Assembly (NCBI RefSeq): GCF_021725675.1
Contig: NZ_JAKJPO010000008.1
Coordinates: forward strand, 62,001 to 126,000
DNA from: Marilutibacter chinensis
Lineage (GTDB): Bacteria; Pseudomonadota; Gammaproteobacteria; Xanthomonadales; Xanthomonadaceae
Length of the DNA: 64,000 bases
Direction of reading: 5' to 3'
Notes under the pieces: model-generated
The model's input: the letters and a program-made list of their open reading frames with translations, nothing else
Database searches by the model: none
Told to the model about the DNA's origin: nothing
In this document: piece after piece, positions 30,183 to 38,916 of the stretch
How positions within the stretch are numbered: position 1 is the first letter of the stretch
Layout: each line of letters opens with the position of its first letter
Made by a program: the position numbers and the translations under genes

Positions 30183-31172
30183 TCACCCCCGGGGAGCGCG
30201 CAGGAAGATGCCGTCGGCCCGGGCTTCGGCCCTCAGGCCCCACCCCTGCTCGAGCGCATCGATCAGCGCTGCCTGCTCATCCACACGGAACACGCCGCTG
30301 ACGGTGATGCCCGCCAGTTCAGGATCTGCCAGCCGCAGCGGCAGCTCCGAATAACGGTTCATCTCGACCAGCAGATCGTCGAGACGGCGCTTGCGGAAAA
30401 CCAGCTCGCCGCGCGGCCAGCCCTTGGCGACCTCCAGGTCGAGCGCACGGGTCGGGGTGAAGCGGCCCCGCGGATCGACCTGGACCTGCTCGCCGGGCGC
30501 GAGCCGGCGACCGGGACCATCGTCGCCATGGCTGACCAGGACGATGCCCTCGATCAGCCCGACATTGATCTCGTCGCCCCGCCGGCTGACCTGGAAGGTG
30601 GTGCCGATGTCGCGCACGGTGCCGGCCGCCGCCCGCACCAGGAACGGCCGGTCCGGATCCGGCCCGACTTCGAAACGGGCCCGGCCACTGATCAGCTCGA
30701 CCACGCGCAGGTCGTCGTCGTAGCGCGTGGTCACCCGCGTATCGGTATCCAGCAGCATCCGGGTGCCATCTTCGAGCACGATCTCGCGCTGCTCGCCGAC
30801 CGCGGTCGCGTAACCGGTCACCGTCGCTGGCCCGGTTGGCCGCAGCCAGGTCGCCGCACCGATCGCCAGCACCAGGACCGCTGCGGCCGCTGCGGTCCAT
30901 CCGGGCCAGCGAGACCGTCGCCGTGCGGATACGGCAGGACGCCGGCCTCCATGCGCCTCGCGGGCGGCCGCACGCAACATCCCGTCGCCGGCCAGCATCG
31001 CCGCCAGCGCATGCAGGCGCTCGGCCTCGAGATACGCCTCGACGTGTCGCGGCGAGGCGGCCAGCCAGTCCTCGAACGCCTCGCGCTCCGCCGCCGTGCA
31101 TTCGGGCGATTCCAGCCGCGCCAGCCAATCCGCGGCAAGATCGTCGAGGCGGGTGATGTGCCCGATGCTCAC
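30183..31172 (-). CDS. FecR-like anti-sigma / sigma regulator
   Basis: The 329-aa inner-membrane protein matches the FecR family. A cytosolic N-terminal domain of about 85 residues has the DUF4880 pattern (AADWLARLESPECTAAEREA, FEDWLAASPRHVEAYLEAER). One membrane helix sits at about 115-133 (WTAAAAAVLVLAIGAATWL). The periplasmic FecR domain follows (VGEQREIVLEDGTRMLLDT, ELISGRARFEVGPDPDRPF, FQVSRRGDEINVGLIEG). A C-terminal STN-like segment (LRLADPELAGITVSGVFRVD) would meet the receptor's STN domain. The start is GTG 31172, overlapping the sigma-factor stop (GTGA), with GAGGAGG 5 bases upstream. It should hold the sigma factor until the receptor signals. Confidence 0.9.
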   Translation of the reverse strand: MSIGHITRLDDLAADWLARLESPECTAAEREAFEDWLAASPRHVEAYLEAERLHALAAMLAGDGMLRAAAREAHGGRRPAVSARRRSRWPGWTAAAAAVLVLAIGAATWLRPTGPATVTGYATAVGEQREIVLEDGTRMLLDTDTRVTTRYDDDLRVVELISGRARFEVGPDPDRPFLVRAAAGTVRDIGTTFQVSRRGDEINVGLIEGIVLVSHGDDGPGRRLAPGEQVQVDPRGRFTPTRALDLEVAKGWPRGELVFRKRRLDDLLVEMNRYSELPLRLADPELAGITVSGVFRVDEQAALIDALEQGWGLRAEARADGIFLRAPRG

Positions 31173-31714
31173 GTCGCCTCCTCTTCCGGCCCGCCGCCCT
31201 CGACCCGGGCCAGTCCCTCGCGCAGCCCCTTGAGCGCGCGGCTGATGTGCTTCTCCACCGCCTTGACGGAGATGCCGAAGCGCTCGGCGATCTGCGGATA
31301 GCTCATGCCTTCGATGCGGTTGAGCAGATAGACCTCGCGGCACCGCTCCGGCAGCTCCAGTATCAGGCGCCTGACATGCACCAGTTGCTGCTGGGTGTCG
31401 ATACGCTGCTCGTGGCTCGGTTCGGGCGAGGCGAGCCAGTCATGGTCCACGCTCAGGCTGACCTGCTGCGGCGCGGCGGTCCCGCCGCTGCGGCGGCCGC
31501 GGTCGAGCAGTGCATTGGCGGCGATCCGGTACACCAGCCGGCGCAACTGCTCCTGCGGCAGGCCGCGATAGCGCAGCAACCGCACCATCGCCTCCTGGGC
31601 GACATCCTTGGCGTCCTCTTCCGGCAGCCGGCGGCACAGATAGCCGACCAGGATCGAGCGCTGCTCGCGGATGAACGCCTCGAACTCCCGGTCCTGTTCG
31701 GCGCCCGCGGACAT
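31169..31714 (-). CDS. ECF RNA polymerase sigma factor, FecI-like
   Basis: The 181-aa protein has sigma-70 region 2 (about 22-85; RSILVGYLCRRLPEEDAKDV, AQEAMVRLLRY) and region 4 (about 118-170; LPERCREVYLLNRIEGMSYP, IAERFGISVKAVEKHISRA), and no region 3, as in ECF sigma factors. The start ATG 31714 is chosen because the coding pattern begins there, with GAGG 8 bases upstream; the frame stays open for 111 more codons without sigma similarity. It heads the signalling set and overlaps the FecR-like gene by 4 bases. The products should form a surface-to-promoter relay that drives the receptor and possibly the secreted protease. Confidence 0.9.
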   Translation of the reverse strand: MSAGAEQDREFEAFIREQRSILVGYLCRRLPEEDAKDVAQEAMVRLLRYRGLPQEQLRRLVYRIAANALLDRGRRSGGTAAPQQVSLSVDHDWLASPEPSHEQRIDTQQQLVHVRRLILELPERCREVYLLNRIEGMSYPQIAERFGISVKAVEKHISRALKGLREGLARVEGGGPEEEAT

Positions 31715-32045
31715 CTCCCGGTCCTCGCGCCCCCATGCCGACGCGGCCACTAACCGTCCCTCCGGCGGGACGGGGCGTTCGGGGCGGCGGTGGGCCGGTG
31801 GCGGAACATCGGCGGGTATGGCTCCGGCGGCGACGTGATGACCGGCGCACCGGAATGCTTCGTCATCCGACCGCCGTGGCGGCCTGTTGTACCACGAGCC
31901 ACGCAGGCGGCGTACCGACGGGCCACTCGCCCCGGTCCCTCCCTGCAGTGGCAATGAAAGCGCGGTCATGCCCACCTGAACGGATCTCGTGGCGCTCCCC
32001 CTACCTCGGATAGAATTCCCGGGTTTATCCATCGTTGAGGTCGCC
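31715..32045. other. divergent intergenic region (sigma factor / pyrH)
   Basis: This 331-base spacer carries the promoters of both directions. For pyrH a TAGAAT at 32010-32015 is a reasonable -10, but no good -35 precedes it. No clear promoter was recognised for the sigma-factor gene. No coding region is supported. Confidence 0.4.
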
Positions 32046-32768
32046 ATGTCCCCGCTCGCCTATCGCCGTGTCCTGTTGAAGCTCTCCGGCGAGGCCCTGA
32101 TGGGCGACGAGGACTACGGCATCGACCCGAAGATGATCGGCCGGCTGGCGCAGGAGGTCATCGAGGCCCAGCAGGCCGGCGCCGAGGTCGCGCTGGTGAT
32201 CGGCGGCGGCAACATCTTCCGCGGCGCCGGACTGGCCGCCGCCGGCATGGACCGGGTGACCGGCGACCAGATGGGCATGCTGGCGACCGTGATCAACGCG
32301 CTGGCGATGCAGGACGCACTGGAAAAGCGCGGCGGCAAGGCTCGGGTGATGAGCGCGCTGAAGATCAACGACGTGTGCGAGGACTACATCCGCCGGCGCG
32401 CGATCCGCCACCTGGAGAAGGGCCGGCTGGTGATCTTCGCCGCGGGCACCGGCAATCCGTTCTTCACCACCGATTCCGGCGCCGCCCTGCGCGCGATCGA
32501 GATCGGCGCCGACCTGCTGCTGAAGGCGACCAAGGTCGATGGCGTCTACGACCGCGACCCGAAGAAGCACGCCGACGCGACCCGTTACGAGACCCTGACC
32601 TACGACGAGGTGATCTCGCGCGACCTGCAGGTGATGGACACCGCCGCGTTCGCACTGTGCCGCGACAGCGGACTGCCGCTGCGCATCTTCGACATGGGCC
32701 AGCCCGGCGTGCTGCTGCGTATCCTGAAGGGCGAGAACATCGGCACGCTTGTCGCTGGACGCGGCTGA
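32046..32768 (+). CDS. pyrH: UMP kinase
   Basis: PyrH phosphorylates UMP to UDP and is an allosteric hexamer of the amino-acid kinase fold, unrelated to eukaryotic UMP kinases. The 240-aa protein shows [15 protein letters not shown], the GGGNIFRG loop, [39 protein letters not shown] and [15 protein letters not shown]. The start at 32046 has GAGG 5 bases upstream; an open stretch to 31989 precedes it but adds no family sequence. It is normally just after tsf. Here an accessory cluster of about 8 kb and a terminator separate the two. Confidence 0.97.
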   Translation: MSPLAYRRVLLKLSGEALMGDEDYGIDPKMIGRLAQEVIEAQQAGAEVALVIGGGNIFRGAGLAAAGMDRVTGDQMGMLATVINALAMQDALEKRGGKARVMSALKINDVCEDYIRRRAIRHLEKGRLVIFAAGTGNPFFTTDSGAALRAIEIGADLLLKATKVDGVYDRDPKKHADATRYETLTYDEVISRDLQVMDTAAFALCRDSGLPLRIFDMGQPGVLLRILKGENIGTLVAGRG

Positions 32769-32787
32769 GGCGGCCCTGCTGGCCGCT

Positions 32788-32855
32788 GCAGGAACAGCGT
32801 AAGCCTCGACCGGGCTTTCACGGGACAACCTCATCGCGGCTTACGCCGCTCCTAC
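32788..32855. repeat. REP-like palindrome, copy 1 (after pyrH)
   Basis: The right arm TCGCGGCTTACGCCGCTCC followed by TAC (32834-32855) is an inverted copy of a degenerate left arm (GGAACAGCGTAAGCCTCGA, from 32791). Four other intergenic spaces in this window carry the same paired-arm element. Confidence 0.75.
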
Positions 32856-32936
32856 CAGGCTCCCGCCCGGCTGCGGGCTGCGGAGTCCCGAATCCCCGTA
32901 ATAGTGTCCTCCCGCGCGGCATGCCACCATCGCCGC

Positions 32937-33836
32937 ATGTCAGGACACCACCATCACCATGACGGTACCCGCGCGTTCGCCGCGGTGACCCTGGTCAACC
33001 TCGCCTATACCGCGCTGGAGGCCGGCTACGGCTTCGCGATCAATTCGCTGGCGCTGCTGTCGGACGCTCTGCACAACCTCGGCGACGTGCTCGGGCTGGG
33101 CCTGGCCTGGGGAGCGGCGGTGCTCGCCCGCCGGCCGCCGACCGCCCGCCACACCTACGGCTGGCGCCGCGCGACCCTGCTCTCGCCATTGGCCAATGCG
33201 CTGCTGCTGGTCGCGTTCTCCGGGGCGCTGGCATGGGAGGCGATGCGGCGTTTCAGCCAGCCGCCGGAAATTCCGGCGATGACGGTGATCGTGGTCGCGG
33301 CGATCGGCATCGCCGTCAACCTCGGCGGGGCCTGGCTGGTACGCGACGGCCACGATCACGATCTCAACCGCCGCGGCGCGTTCCTGCATCTGGTCGCCGA
33401 CGCCGCGGTGTCGCTCGCGGCGGTGCTCGCCGGACTCGGCATGGGCTGGCTCGGCTGGGCCTGGCTGGATCCGGCCACCGCGCTGCTGATCGGCGCGGTG
33501 GTGGCGATCAGCGCGTTCGGACTGCTGCGCGAAAGCTTCAACGCGGCAATGGACGCGGTGCCGTCCAGCATCGACCAGGACGAAGTCCAGGCCTTCCTGC
33601 TGGAGCAGCCCGGCGTATCGGCCGTGCATCACCTGCACATCTGGTCGCTCGGCGCCGGCGAGATCGCGATGACCGCGCACATGGTGCGGCCGGATTGCGG
33701 CGACCACGACGCCTTCATCGACCGCCTGAACCGGGCCCTCGACGAGAAGTTCGGCATCAACCATCCGACCCTGCAGGTCGAGCACGGCAACGCCTGCGAG
33801 CACGATCGCCACGTGCGCGCGCCTCACGGAGGCTGA
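32937..33836 (+). CDS. cation diffusion facilitator (zinc/cadmium exporter)
   Basis: The 299-aa inner-membrane protein is of the CDF family (CzcD/ZitB type), which exports Zn2+ or related ions against protons. A histidine-rich start (GHHHHHDG) is followed by six membrane helices. Metal-site motifs are LLSDALHNLGD in TM2 and FLHLVADAAVS in TM5, with a His-rich loop (GHDHDLNRR) between TM4 and TM5. The C-terminal cytosolic domain (about 210-290) shows VSAVHHLHIWSLGAGEIAMT. ATG 32937 is the start before the His run. The gene sits between pyrH and frr, which are usually adjacent, so it is an insertion into the conserved block. Confidence 0.9.
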   Translation: MSGHHHHHDGTRAFAAVTLVNLAYTALEAGYGFAINSLALLSDALHNLGDVLGLGLAWGAAVLARRPPTARHTYGWRRATLLSPLANALLLVAFSGALAWEAMRRFSQPPEIPAMTVIVVAAIGIAVNLGGAWLVRDGHDHDLNRRGAFLHLVADAAVSLAAVLAGLGMGWLGWAWLDPATALLIGAVVAISAFGLLRESFNAAMDAVPSSIDQDEVQAFLLEQPGVSAVHHLHIWSLGAGEIAMTAHMVRPDCGDHDAFIDRLNRALDEKFGINHPTLQVEHGNACEHDRHVRAPHGG

Positions 33837-33926
33837 GCCGCACCGGCGGCGGTCGTGCCGGGCCGCAGCACGGGCAACGAACGCGCCGTTTCTGCCGCCC
33901 GCCGCCTCCCGGTTGACAAGCCCCGC

Positions 33927-33932
33927 TATAAT
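33927..33932 (+). promoter_or_regulatory. candidate -10 element of frr
   Basis: A perfect TATAAT lies 33 bases before the frr ATG. A perfect TTGACA lies only 8 bases upstream of it (33913-33918), too close to act as its -35. At the proper 17-base spacing the sequence is poor. The gene upstream is an inserted CDF exporter, so an own promoter for frr is sensible. Confidence 0.45.
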
Positions 33933-33965
33933 CCCGCGGTTACCGACACAGGACCGGAGCCGGCG

Positions 33966-34523
33966 ATGCTCAACGAGATCAAGACTGATGCCAAGACCCG
34001 CATGGCCAAGAGCGTGGATGCGCTCCGCCACGATCTGACCAAGGTCCGCACCGGCCGCGCCTCGACCGCGCTGGTCGACCACCTGAAGGTCAACTACTAC
34101 GGTTCCGACATGCCGCTGACCCAGGTCGCCAGCGTCGCGGTCACCGACGCGCGCTCGCTGACCATCACGCCCTGGGAGAAGCAGATGGTCTCGGCTGTCG
34201 AGAAGGCGATCATCAACTCCGACCTCGGCCTGACCCCGAACACCGCCGGCACGGTGATCCGCATCAACCTGCCGGCGCTGACCGAGGAGCGCCGCCGCGA
34301 ACTGACCAAGGTCGTCCACGGCGAGGGCGAGAACACCAAGGTCGCGATCCGCAACATCCGCCGCGACGCCAACCACCAGGTCAAGGAGCTGCTGAAGGAA
34401 AAGCAGATCACAGAGGACGACGTGCGCCGCAGCGAGGAGGAGATCCAGAAGCTGACCGACAGCGCGATCAAGGACGTCGACGACGTGGTCAAGGCCAAGG
34501 AACAGGAACTGATGGCGGTTTGA
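33966..34523 (+). CDS. frr: ribosome recycling factor
   Basis: RRF, with EF-G, splits ribosomes after termination. The 185-aa protein has the three-helix-bundle signature (VDALRHDLTKVRTGRASTAL, VNYYGSDMPLTQVASV) and the late ANHQVKELLKEKQITEDDVR helix, with full family length. The start at 33966 gives MLNEIKTDAKTRMAKS, the usual N-terminus; the in-frame upstream stretch contains the promoter. It is followed immediately by uppS, whose possible TTG start would overlap its stop. Confidence 0.97.
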   Translation: MLNEIKTDAKTRMAKSVDALRHDLTKVRTGRASTALVDHLKVNYYGSDMPLTQVASVAVTDARSLTITPWEKQMVSAVEKAIINSDLGLTPNTAGTVIRINLPALTEERRRELTKVVHGEGENTKVAIRNIRRDANHQVKELLKEKQITEDDVRRSEEEIQKLTDSAIKDVDDVVKAKEQELMAV

Positions 34524-34543
34524 CGGGTCTGTCCGTCGACCAG

Positions 34544-35326
34544 ATGGCCTCCGATCCCGCCAATACCGCGCCGGCCGGCATCCCCCGCCACCTGGCCGTC
34601 ATCATGGACGGCAACGGGCGCTGGGCCGAGCGCCGGCGGCGCCCGCGCATGATCGGCCACCGCGCCGGCGCCCGCGCGGTGAATGTCTGCATCGACTTCT
34701 GCCTCGAGCGCGGCATCCGCGCGCTGACCCTGTTCGCGTTCTCCAGCGAGAACTGGGCGCGCCCGGAAGAAGAAGTCGGCGCGCTGATGAAACTGTTCCT
34801 CAACGCGCTCGAACGCGAAGTCGAGGAACTGCACCGCCGCGGTGTCCGGATCCGCTTCATCGGGGAGCGCGCGCGCTTCAGCGACGCGATCCGCCAGCGC
34901 ATGGACCACGCCGAGTCGGTCACCGCCGGCAACCGGCGGCTGCACCTGAACATCGCCGCCAGCTACGGCGGCCGCTGGGACATCGCCCAGGCCGCGCGGT
35001 CGCTGGCCGAGGACGTCGCCGCCGGCCGGCTGGCCCCGGCCGACATCGACGAGCGCCTGCTCGGCTCGCGCGTCGCCCTCGCCGACCTGCCGCCGCCGGA
35101 CCTGTTCATCCGTACCGGCGGCGACCTGCGGATCAGCAACTTCCTGCTCTGGCAGCTCGCCTACACCGAACTTTGGTTCACCGAGCTGCTGTGGCCGGAG
35201 CTGGACGCGACGACACTGCAGGTCGCGCTGGACGACTATGCAGGCCGCCAGCGCCGCTTCGGCCTGACCGGCGCCCAGGTCGCCGGCCGCGAGCCGGTCG
35301 CCCAAGACAACGAGAATTCCGCATGA
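34544..35326 (+). CDS. uppS: undecaprenyl pyrophosphate synthase
   Basis: UppS condenses eight isopentenyl units onto farnesyl-PP to give the C55 carrier for peptidoglycan and O-antigen. The 260-aa cis-prenyltransferase shows [14 protein letters not shown] (catalytic D22), [24 protein letters not shown] and the late [20 protein letters not shown]. The start is uncertain. ATG 34544 gives the family-like [20 protein letters not shown] and is used here. A TTG at 34520 overlapping the frr stop (TTGA) would add 8 residues. Its stop overlaps cdsA as ATGA. Confidence 0.95.
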   Translation: MASDPANTAPAGIPRHLAVIMDGNGRWAERRRRPRMIGHRAGARAVNVCIDFCLERGIRALTLFAFSSENWARPEEEVGALMKLFLNALEREVEELHRRGVRIRFIGERARFSDAIRQRMDHAESVTAGNRRLHLNIAASYGGRWDIAQAARSLAEDVAAGRLAPADIDERLLGSRVALADLPPPDLFIRTGGDLRISNFLLWQLAYTELWFTELLWPELDATTLQVALDDYAGRQRRFGLTGAQVAGREPVAQDNENSA

Positions 35327-36177
35327 CCCGTACCCGCCTGCTCGCCGCCCTGGTGATGGCGCCGGTGGCGATCGCCGCCATCCTGCTGCTGCCCACGCCC
35401 TGGCTGATGGCCCTGGCGGCGGTGGTCTTCCTCGCCGGCCTGTGGGAATGGTTCGACCTGGCCGAGGTCGACGACAGCCTCGCCCGCTCGGTGCTGCTGG
35501 CGGCCAACCTCGCACTGATGGTCGCGCTGGTCTGGGCGTCGCGCTCGGGCAATGGATTCAGCTTCGTGCTGTTGCAGATCGCCACCGTGATCGGCGTGGT
35601 CTGGTGGCTGCTGGCGCTGGCCTGGCTCGGCCGCTACCGGTTCGCCAGCGACCATGCGACCCACGCCCGCGCGATCAAACTCGCCGCCGGGACCCTGAGC
35701 CTGGTCCCGGCGTGGTGCGCGCTGGCGTGGATCCACGCCGACAACGGCGACGCCGGCCATCGCTGGCTGCTGGTCGCGCTGGCGATCGTCTGGGCCGCCG
35801 ATTCCGGCGCCTACTTCGCGGGCCGGCGCCTCGGCGGCAGGCTGTTCAAGGGCCGCAAACTGGCGCCGCGGATCAGTCCGAACAAGACCTTCGAGGGCCT
35901 GCTCGGCGGCCTCCTCGCGGGCGTCGCGGCCGGCGTCGGCTTCGGCCTGTTCGCCGGCGCCCCCCCGGCACAGTTGCCATGGGTGGTGCTGGCCAGCGTG
36001 ATCGCGGTTCTGTTCTCGGTGATCGGCGACCTGTTCGAAAGCCTGCTCAAGCGCCACGTCGGGCTCAAGGATTCCGGCCACCTGATCCCGGGCCACGGCG
36101 GCGTGCTCGATCGCCTCGACGGCGTGCTGGCGGCACTGCCGGCGTTCGCGCTGGCGAAGGCGATGTTCGGGTTCTGA
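35323..36177 (+). CDS. cdsA: phosphatidate cytidylyltransferase
   Basis: CdsA makes CDP-diacylglycerol, the precursor of all phospholipids. The 284-aa protein has about eight hydrophobic helices and the C-terminal family signature ([20 protein letters not shown], then LDRLDG), preceded by [15 protein letters not shown]. It begins at ATG 35323, overlapping the uppS stop by 4 bases, and ends 2 bases before dxr, so uppS-cdsA-dxr is a tight operon. Confidence 0.95.
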   Translation: MTRTRLLAALVMAPVAIAAILLLPTPWLMALAAVVFLAGLWEWFDLAEVDDSLARSVLLAANLALMVALVWASRSGNGFSFVLLQIATVIGVVWWLLALAWLGRYRFASDHATHARAIKLAAGTLSLVPAWCALAWIHADNGDAGHRWLLVALAIVWAADSGAYFAGRRLGGRLFKGRKLAPRISPNKTFEGLLGGLLAGVAAGVGFGLFAGAPPAQLPWVVLASVIAVLFSVIGDLFESLLKRHVGLKDSGHLIPGHGGVLDRLDGVLAALPAFALAKAMFGF

Positions 36178-36179
36178 GA

Positions 36180-37364
36180 ATGCCGGCCGCCTTCTCCCGC
36201 CTCGAAGTCGCCGTCCTCGGTGCGACCGGTTCGATCGGCAGCTCCGCACTCGACGTGATCGCCCGTCACCCGGACCGCCTGCGCGCCAGCGTGCTCGCGG
36301 CCGGGCGCAACGTCGGGGCGCTGCTCGATCTGTGCCGCCGCCACCGCCCTCGCCACGCGGTGATCGACGACGCATCCGCGTTCCCGGCGCTGCGCGACGG
36401 CCTGCGCGCGGCCGGCCTGGACACCCGGGCGCATGCCGGCGACGCGCTCGCGGCGCTGGTCGCCAGCGATGCCTGCGACACCGTGGTCGCGGCCATCGTC
36501 GGTGCCGCCGGACTGCCGTCGACGCTCGCGGCGGCACGGGCCGGCAAGCGCCTGCTGCTGGCCAACAAGGAATCGCTGGTATTGGCCGGCGAGCTGCTGA
36601 TGCGTACCGCTCGCGAAGGCGGGGCGACGATCGTGCCGATCGACAGCGAGCACAACGCGATCTTCCAGTGCCTGCCGGACGCGCATGCGCGCGGCGGCCT
36701 GCGCCGGATCGTACTCACCGCCTCCGGCGGCCCGTTCCGCGGCCGCGGCCGCGACACGCTGGCCGCGGTCACCCCCGAACAGGCGGTCGCCCACCCCAAA
36801 TGGTCGATGGGCCCGAAGATCTCGGTCGACTCCGCGACCCTGATGAACAAGGGCCTGGAGGTGATCGAGGCCCACCACCTGTTCGGCGTGCCCGGCACCC
36901 GCATCGACGTGCTGGTGCACCCGCAGAGCCTGGTCCACTCGCTGGTCGAGTTCATCGACGGTTCGACCCTCGCCCAGCTGGGGTTGCCGGACATGCGGAC
37001 CGCACTCGCGGTCGGCCTGGGCTGGCCGGAACGGATCGAATCCGGGGTCTCCGGCCTGGACCTGCTCGCCCAGGGTGGCCGCCTGGATTTCGAGGCGCCG
37101 GACCAGGAGGCCTTTCCGTGCCTGCGGCTGGCATTCGAGGCGCTCGCCGCCGGCGGCACCGCGCCGGCGACCCTCAACGCTGCGAACGAGGTCGCAGTTT
37201 CAGCCTTTCTTCAGCGCCAGGTGGGTTTCCTGTCGATACCCGCCCTGGTGGAGGACACCCTGGCAGCACTGCCCCCGATCGCGGCGGACACCCTCGAGGT
37301 GCTCGCCGAGGCCGATCGCGAGGCGCGCCGCCATGCCGAAGCCGCGGTCACGCGTCTGACCTGA
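36180..37364 (+). CDS. dxr: 1-deoxy-D-xylulose 5-phosphate reductoisomerase
   Basis: Dxr makes 2-C-methylerythritol 4-phosphate, the committed step of the MEP isoprenoid pathway and target of fosmidomycin. The 394-aa protein shows the NADPH-binding [26 protein letters not shown], the metal site [13 protein letters not shown], the substrate loop TASGGPFRG and [20 protein letters not shown], and ends with the helical C-terminal domain. The start ATG 36180 comes 2 bases after the cdsA stop. A much longer open frame upstream overlaps cdsA out of frame and is not part of it. Confidence 0.97.
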   Translation: MPAAFSRLEVAVLGATGSIGSSALDVIARHPDRLRASVLAAGRNVGALLDLCRRHRPRHAVIDDASAFPALRDGLRAAGLDTRAHAGDALAALVASDACDTVVAAIVGAAGLPSTLAAARAGKRLLLANKESLVLAGELLMRTAREGGATIVPIDSEHNAIFQCLPDAHARGGLRRIVLTASGGPFRGRGRDTLAAVTPEQAVAHPKWSMGPKISVDSATLMNKGLEVIEAHHLFGVPGTRIDVLVHPQSLVHSLVEFIDGSTLAQLGLPDMRTALAVGLGWPERIESGVSGLDLLAQGGRLDFEAPDQEAFPCLRLAFEALAAGGTAPATLNAANEVAVSAFLQRQVGFLSIPALVEDTLAALPPIAADTLEVLAEADREARRHAEAAVTRLT

Positions 37365-37430
37365 TCCCCGCCCCGACTCCCGCCCCGCAGATGACCTCCC
37401 CAGCCCCTTCGCAGATCCACGGTGACCGCC

Positions 37431-38813
37431 ATGGCTGAGTTCCTCGGTTCGGCCTGGTGGCTGATCGTCAGCCTTGGCGTGCTGGTGACGATCCACGAAT
37501 ACGGCCACTTCTGGGTCGCCCGCCGCTGCGGGGTCAAGGTGCTGCGCTTCTCTATCGGCTTCGGCAAGCCGCTGTGGATGAAACGCGGCCGCGACGGCAC
37601 CGAATACGTGATCGCGGCGATTCCGCTCGGCGGCTACGTGAAGATGCTGGACGAGAACCAGATGTTCCAGGACGGCGGCGACAGCGCTCCCGGCGAGGAG
37701 GAGCTGGAACAGTCGTTCAACCGCAAGCCGGTCTGGAAGCGGATCGCGATCGTCGCCGCCGGCCCGATCGCCAACCTGGCGCTGTGCGTGGCGCTGTTCT
37801 GGGGGATGTTCGTGATCGGGCGGCCGGACTATGCGCCGGTGGTCGGACAGGTCGAGCGGATCGCCGCCGAGGCCGGCCTGCAGCCCGGCGACACCATTCG
37901 CGCCGTCGGCAAACGCGAGACCCCGACCTGGAGCGAGGTGCAGATGGCGCTGCTGCCGGCGGCGCTGGACCGTACCGACGTCGACCTGCGGGTCGAGGAT
38001 GCCGAAGGCCAGGGACGCACCGTCGAGCTGCCGCTGGGCGGTCTGCCCGAAGACTTCGACGAACGCGATGCGATCAGAGTGATCGGCCTGCTTCCGCGAC
38101 ACGCGCTGACCCCGGCCGTCGTCGGCCAGGTCGAACCGGAGCTCGCGGCGTGGGGCATCCTGGCCGAGGGCGACCTGATCACCGCGATCGACGGCGTACC
38201 GATCCGCAGTTGGAACGACATCGGCCCCGAGGTCCAGAAACTGGGCGAGCGTGGCGGCACGGCGATGATCGAGGTCGAGCGCGACGGCGAGCGGCTTGCA
38301 CTGGAGATCCAGCCGCGCCTGGCGACGGCCGAGGACGGTCGCCAGTACTGGGCGCTGGGAGTGACCTCGCCGGAACGCGGCCGGGCGCCCAAGGACGCCC
38401 TGCTCCGCTACGGTCCGGTCGAGGCGGTGCCGGCGGCCTTCGCCGAGGCCGGCCACCAGGCCCGCGAGCTGTTCGCGATGATCGGCCGGGCCTTCACCGG
38501 GCGGGTCTCGGTCGAGAACACCGTCGCCGGGCCGATCACCATCGCCCGCGCGACCAATGCCTTCGCCGGCCAGGGCATCGCCTGGTACCTGTCGATCCTG
38601 GCCCTGCTGTCGCTCAGCCTGGGCATCTTGAACCTGCTGCCGATCCCGATCTTGGACGGCGGTCACCTGCTGTATTACCTTATCGAGCTGGTCAAGGGCA
38701 GCCCGGTGAGCGAGCGCGTCATGGCCGCCGGGCAATATGTCGGCCTCGCATTGATCGCGGGGCTGATGGGTCTGGCGTTCTACAACGACATCGTGAACAA
38801 CCTGATCCCATGA
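37431..38813 (+). CDS. rseP: site-2 zinc metalloprotease RseP
   Basis: RseP cuts membrane anti-sigma factors (RseA in E. coli) and leftover signal peptides inside the inner membrane. The 460-aa protein has the zinc motif HEYGH (H22, E23, H26) in TM1, two tandem PDZ domains (about 120-200 and 215-290; GLQPGDTIRAVGKR and LAEGDLITAIDGVPI) and the second catalytic motif NLLPIPILDGGHL in a late helix. The start ATG 37431 gives MAEFLGSAWWLIVSLGVL; a GTG 3 codons earlier is possible. Besides envelope stress, it might act on the FecR-like protein in this window, as RseP homologues do on some FecR proteins in other bacteria (inference). Confidence 0.96.
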   Translation: MAEFLGSAWWLIVSLGVLVTIHEYGHFWVARRCGVKVLRFSIGFGKPLWMKRGRDGTEYVIAAIPLGGYVKMLDENQMFQDGGDSAPGEEELEQSFNRKPVWKRIAIVAAGPIANLALCVALFWGMFVIGRPDYAPVVGQVERIAAEAGLQPGDTIRAVGKRETPTWSEVQMALLPAALDRTDVDLRVEDAEGQGRTVELPLGGLPEDFDERDAIRVIGLLPRHALTPAVVGQVEPELAAWGILAEGDLITAIDGVPIRSWNDIGPEVQKLGERGGTAMIEVERDGERLALEIQPRLATAEDGRQYWALGVTSPERGRAPKDALLRYGPVEAVPAAFAEAGHQARELFAMIGRAFTGRVSVENTVAGPITIARATNAFAGQGIAWYLSILALLSLSLGILNLLPIPILDGGHLLYYLIELVKGSPVSERVMAAGQYVGLALIAGLMGLAFYNDIVNNLIP

Positions 38814-38916
38814 TGCCGGCACCCCTGACCTCCCGACGCCCGCGCTGCGGGCGTTATGCATCGCACCCGGCATCCGCTTGCCGGGGGCCGTGTAGCCGAA
38901 CCTCCAACCGGACGTG

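Noticed and set aside
27765-31301. Long forward-strand open frame over the TonB receptor and FecR-like genes
   Set aside because: It crosses several real genes and spacers on the other strand and shows no family motif.
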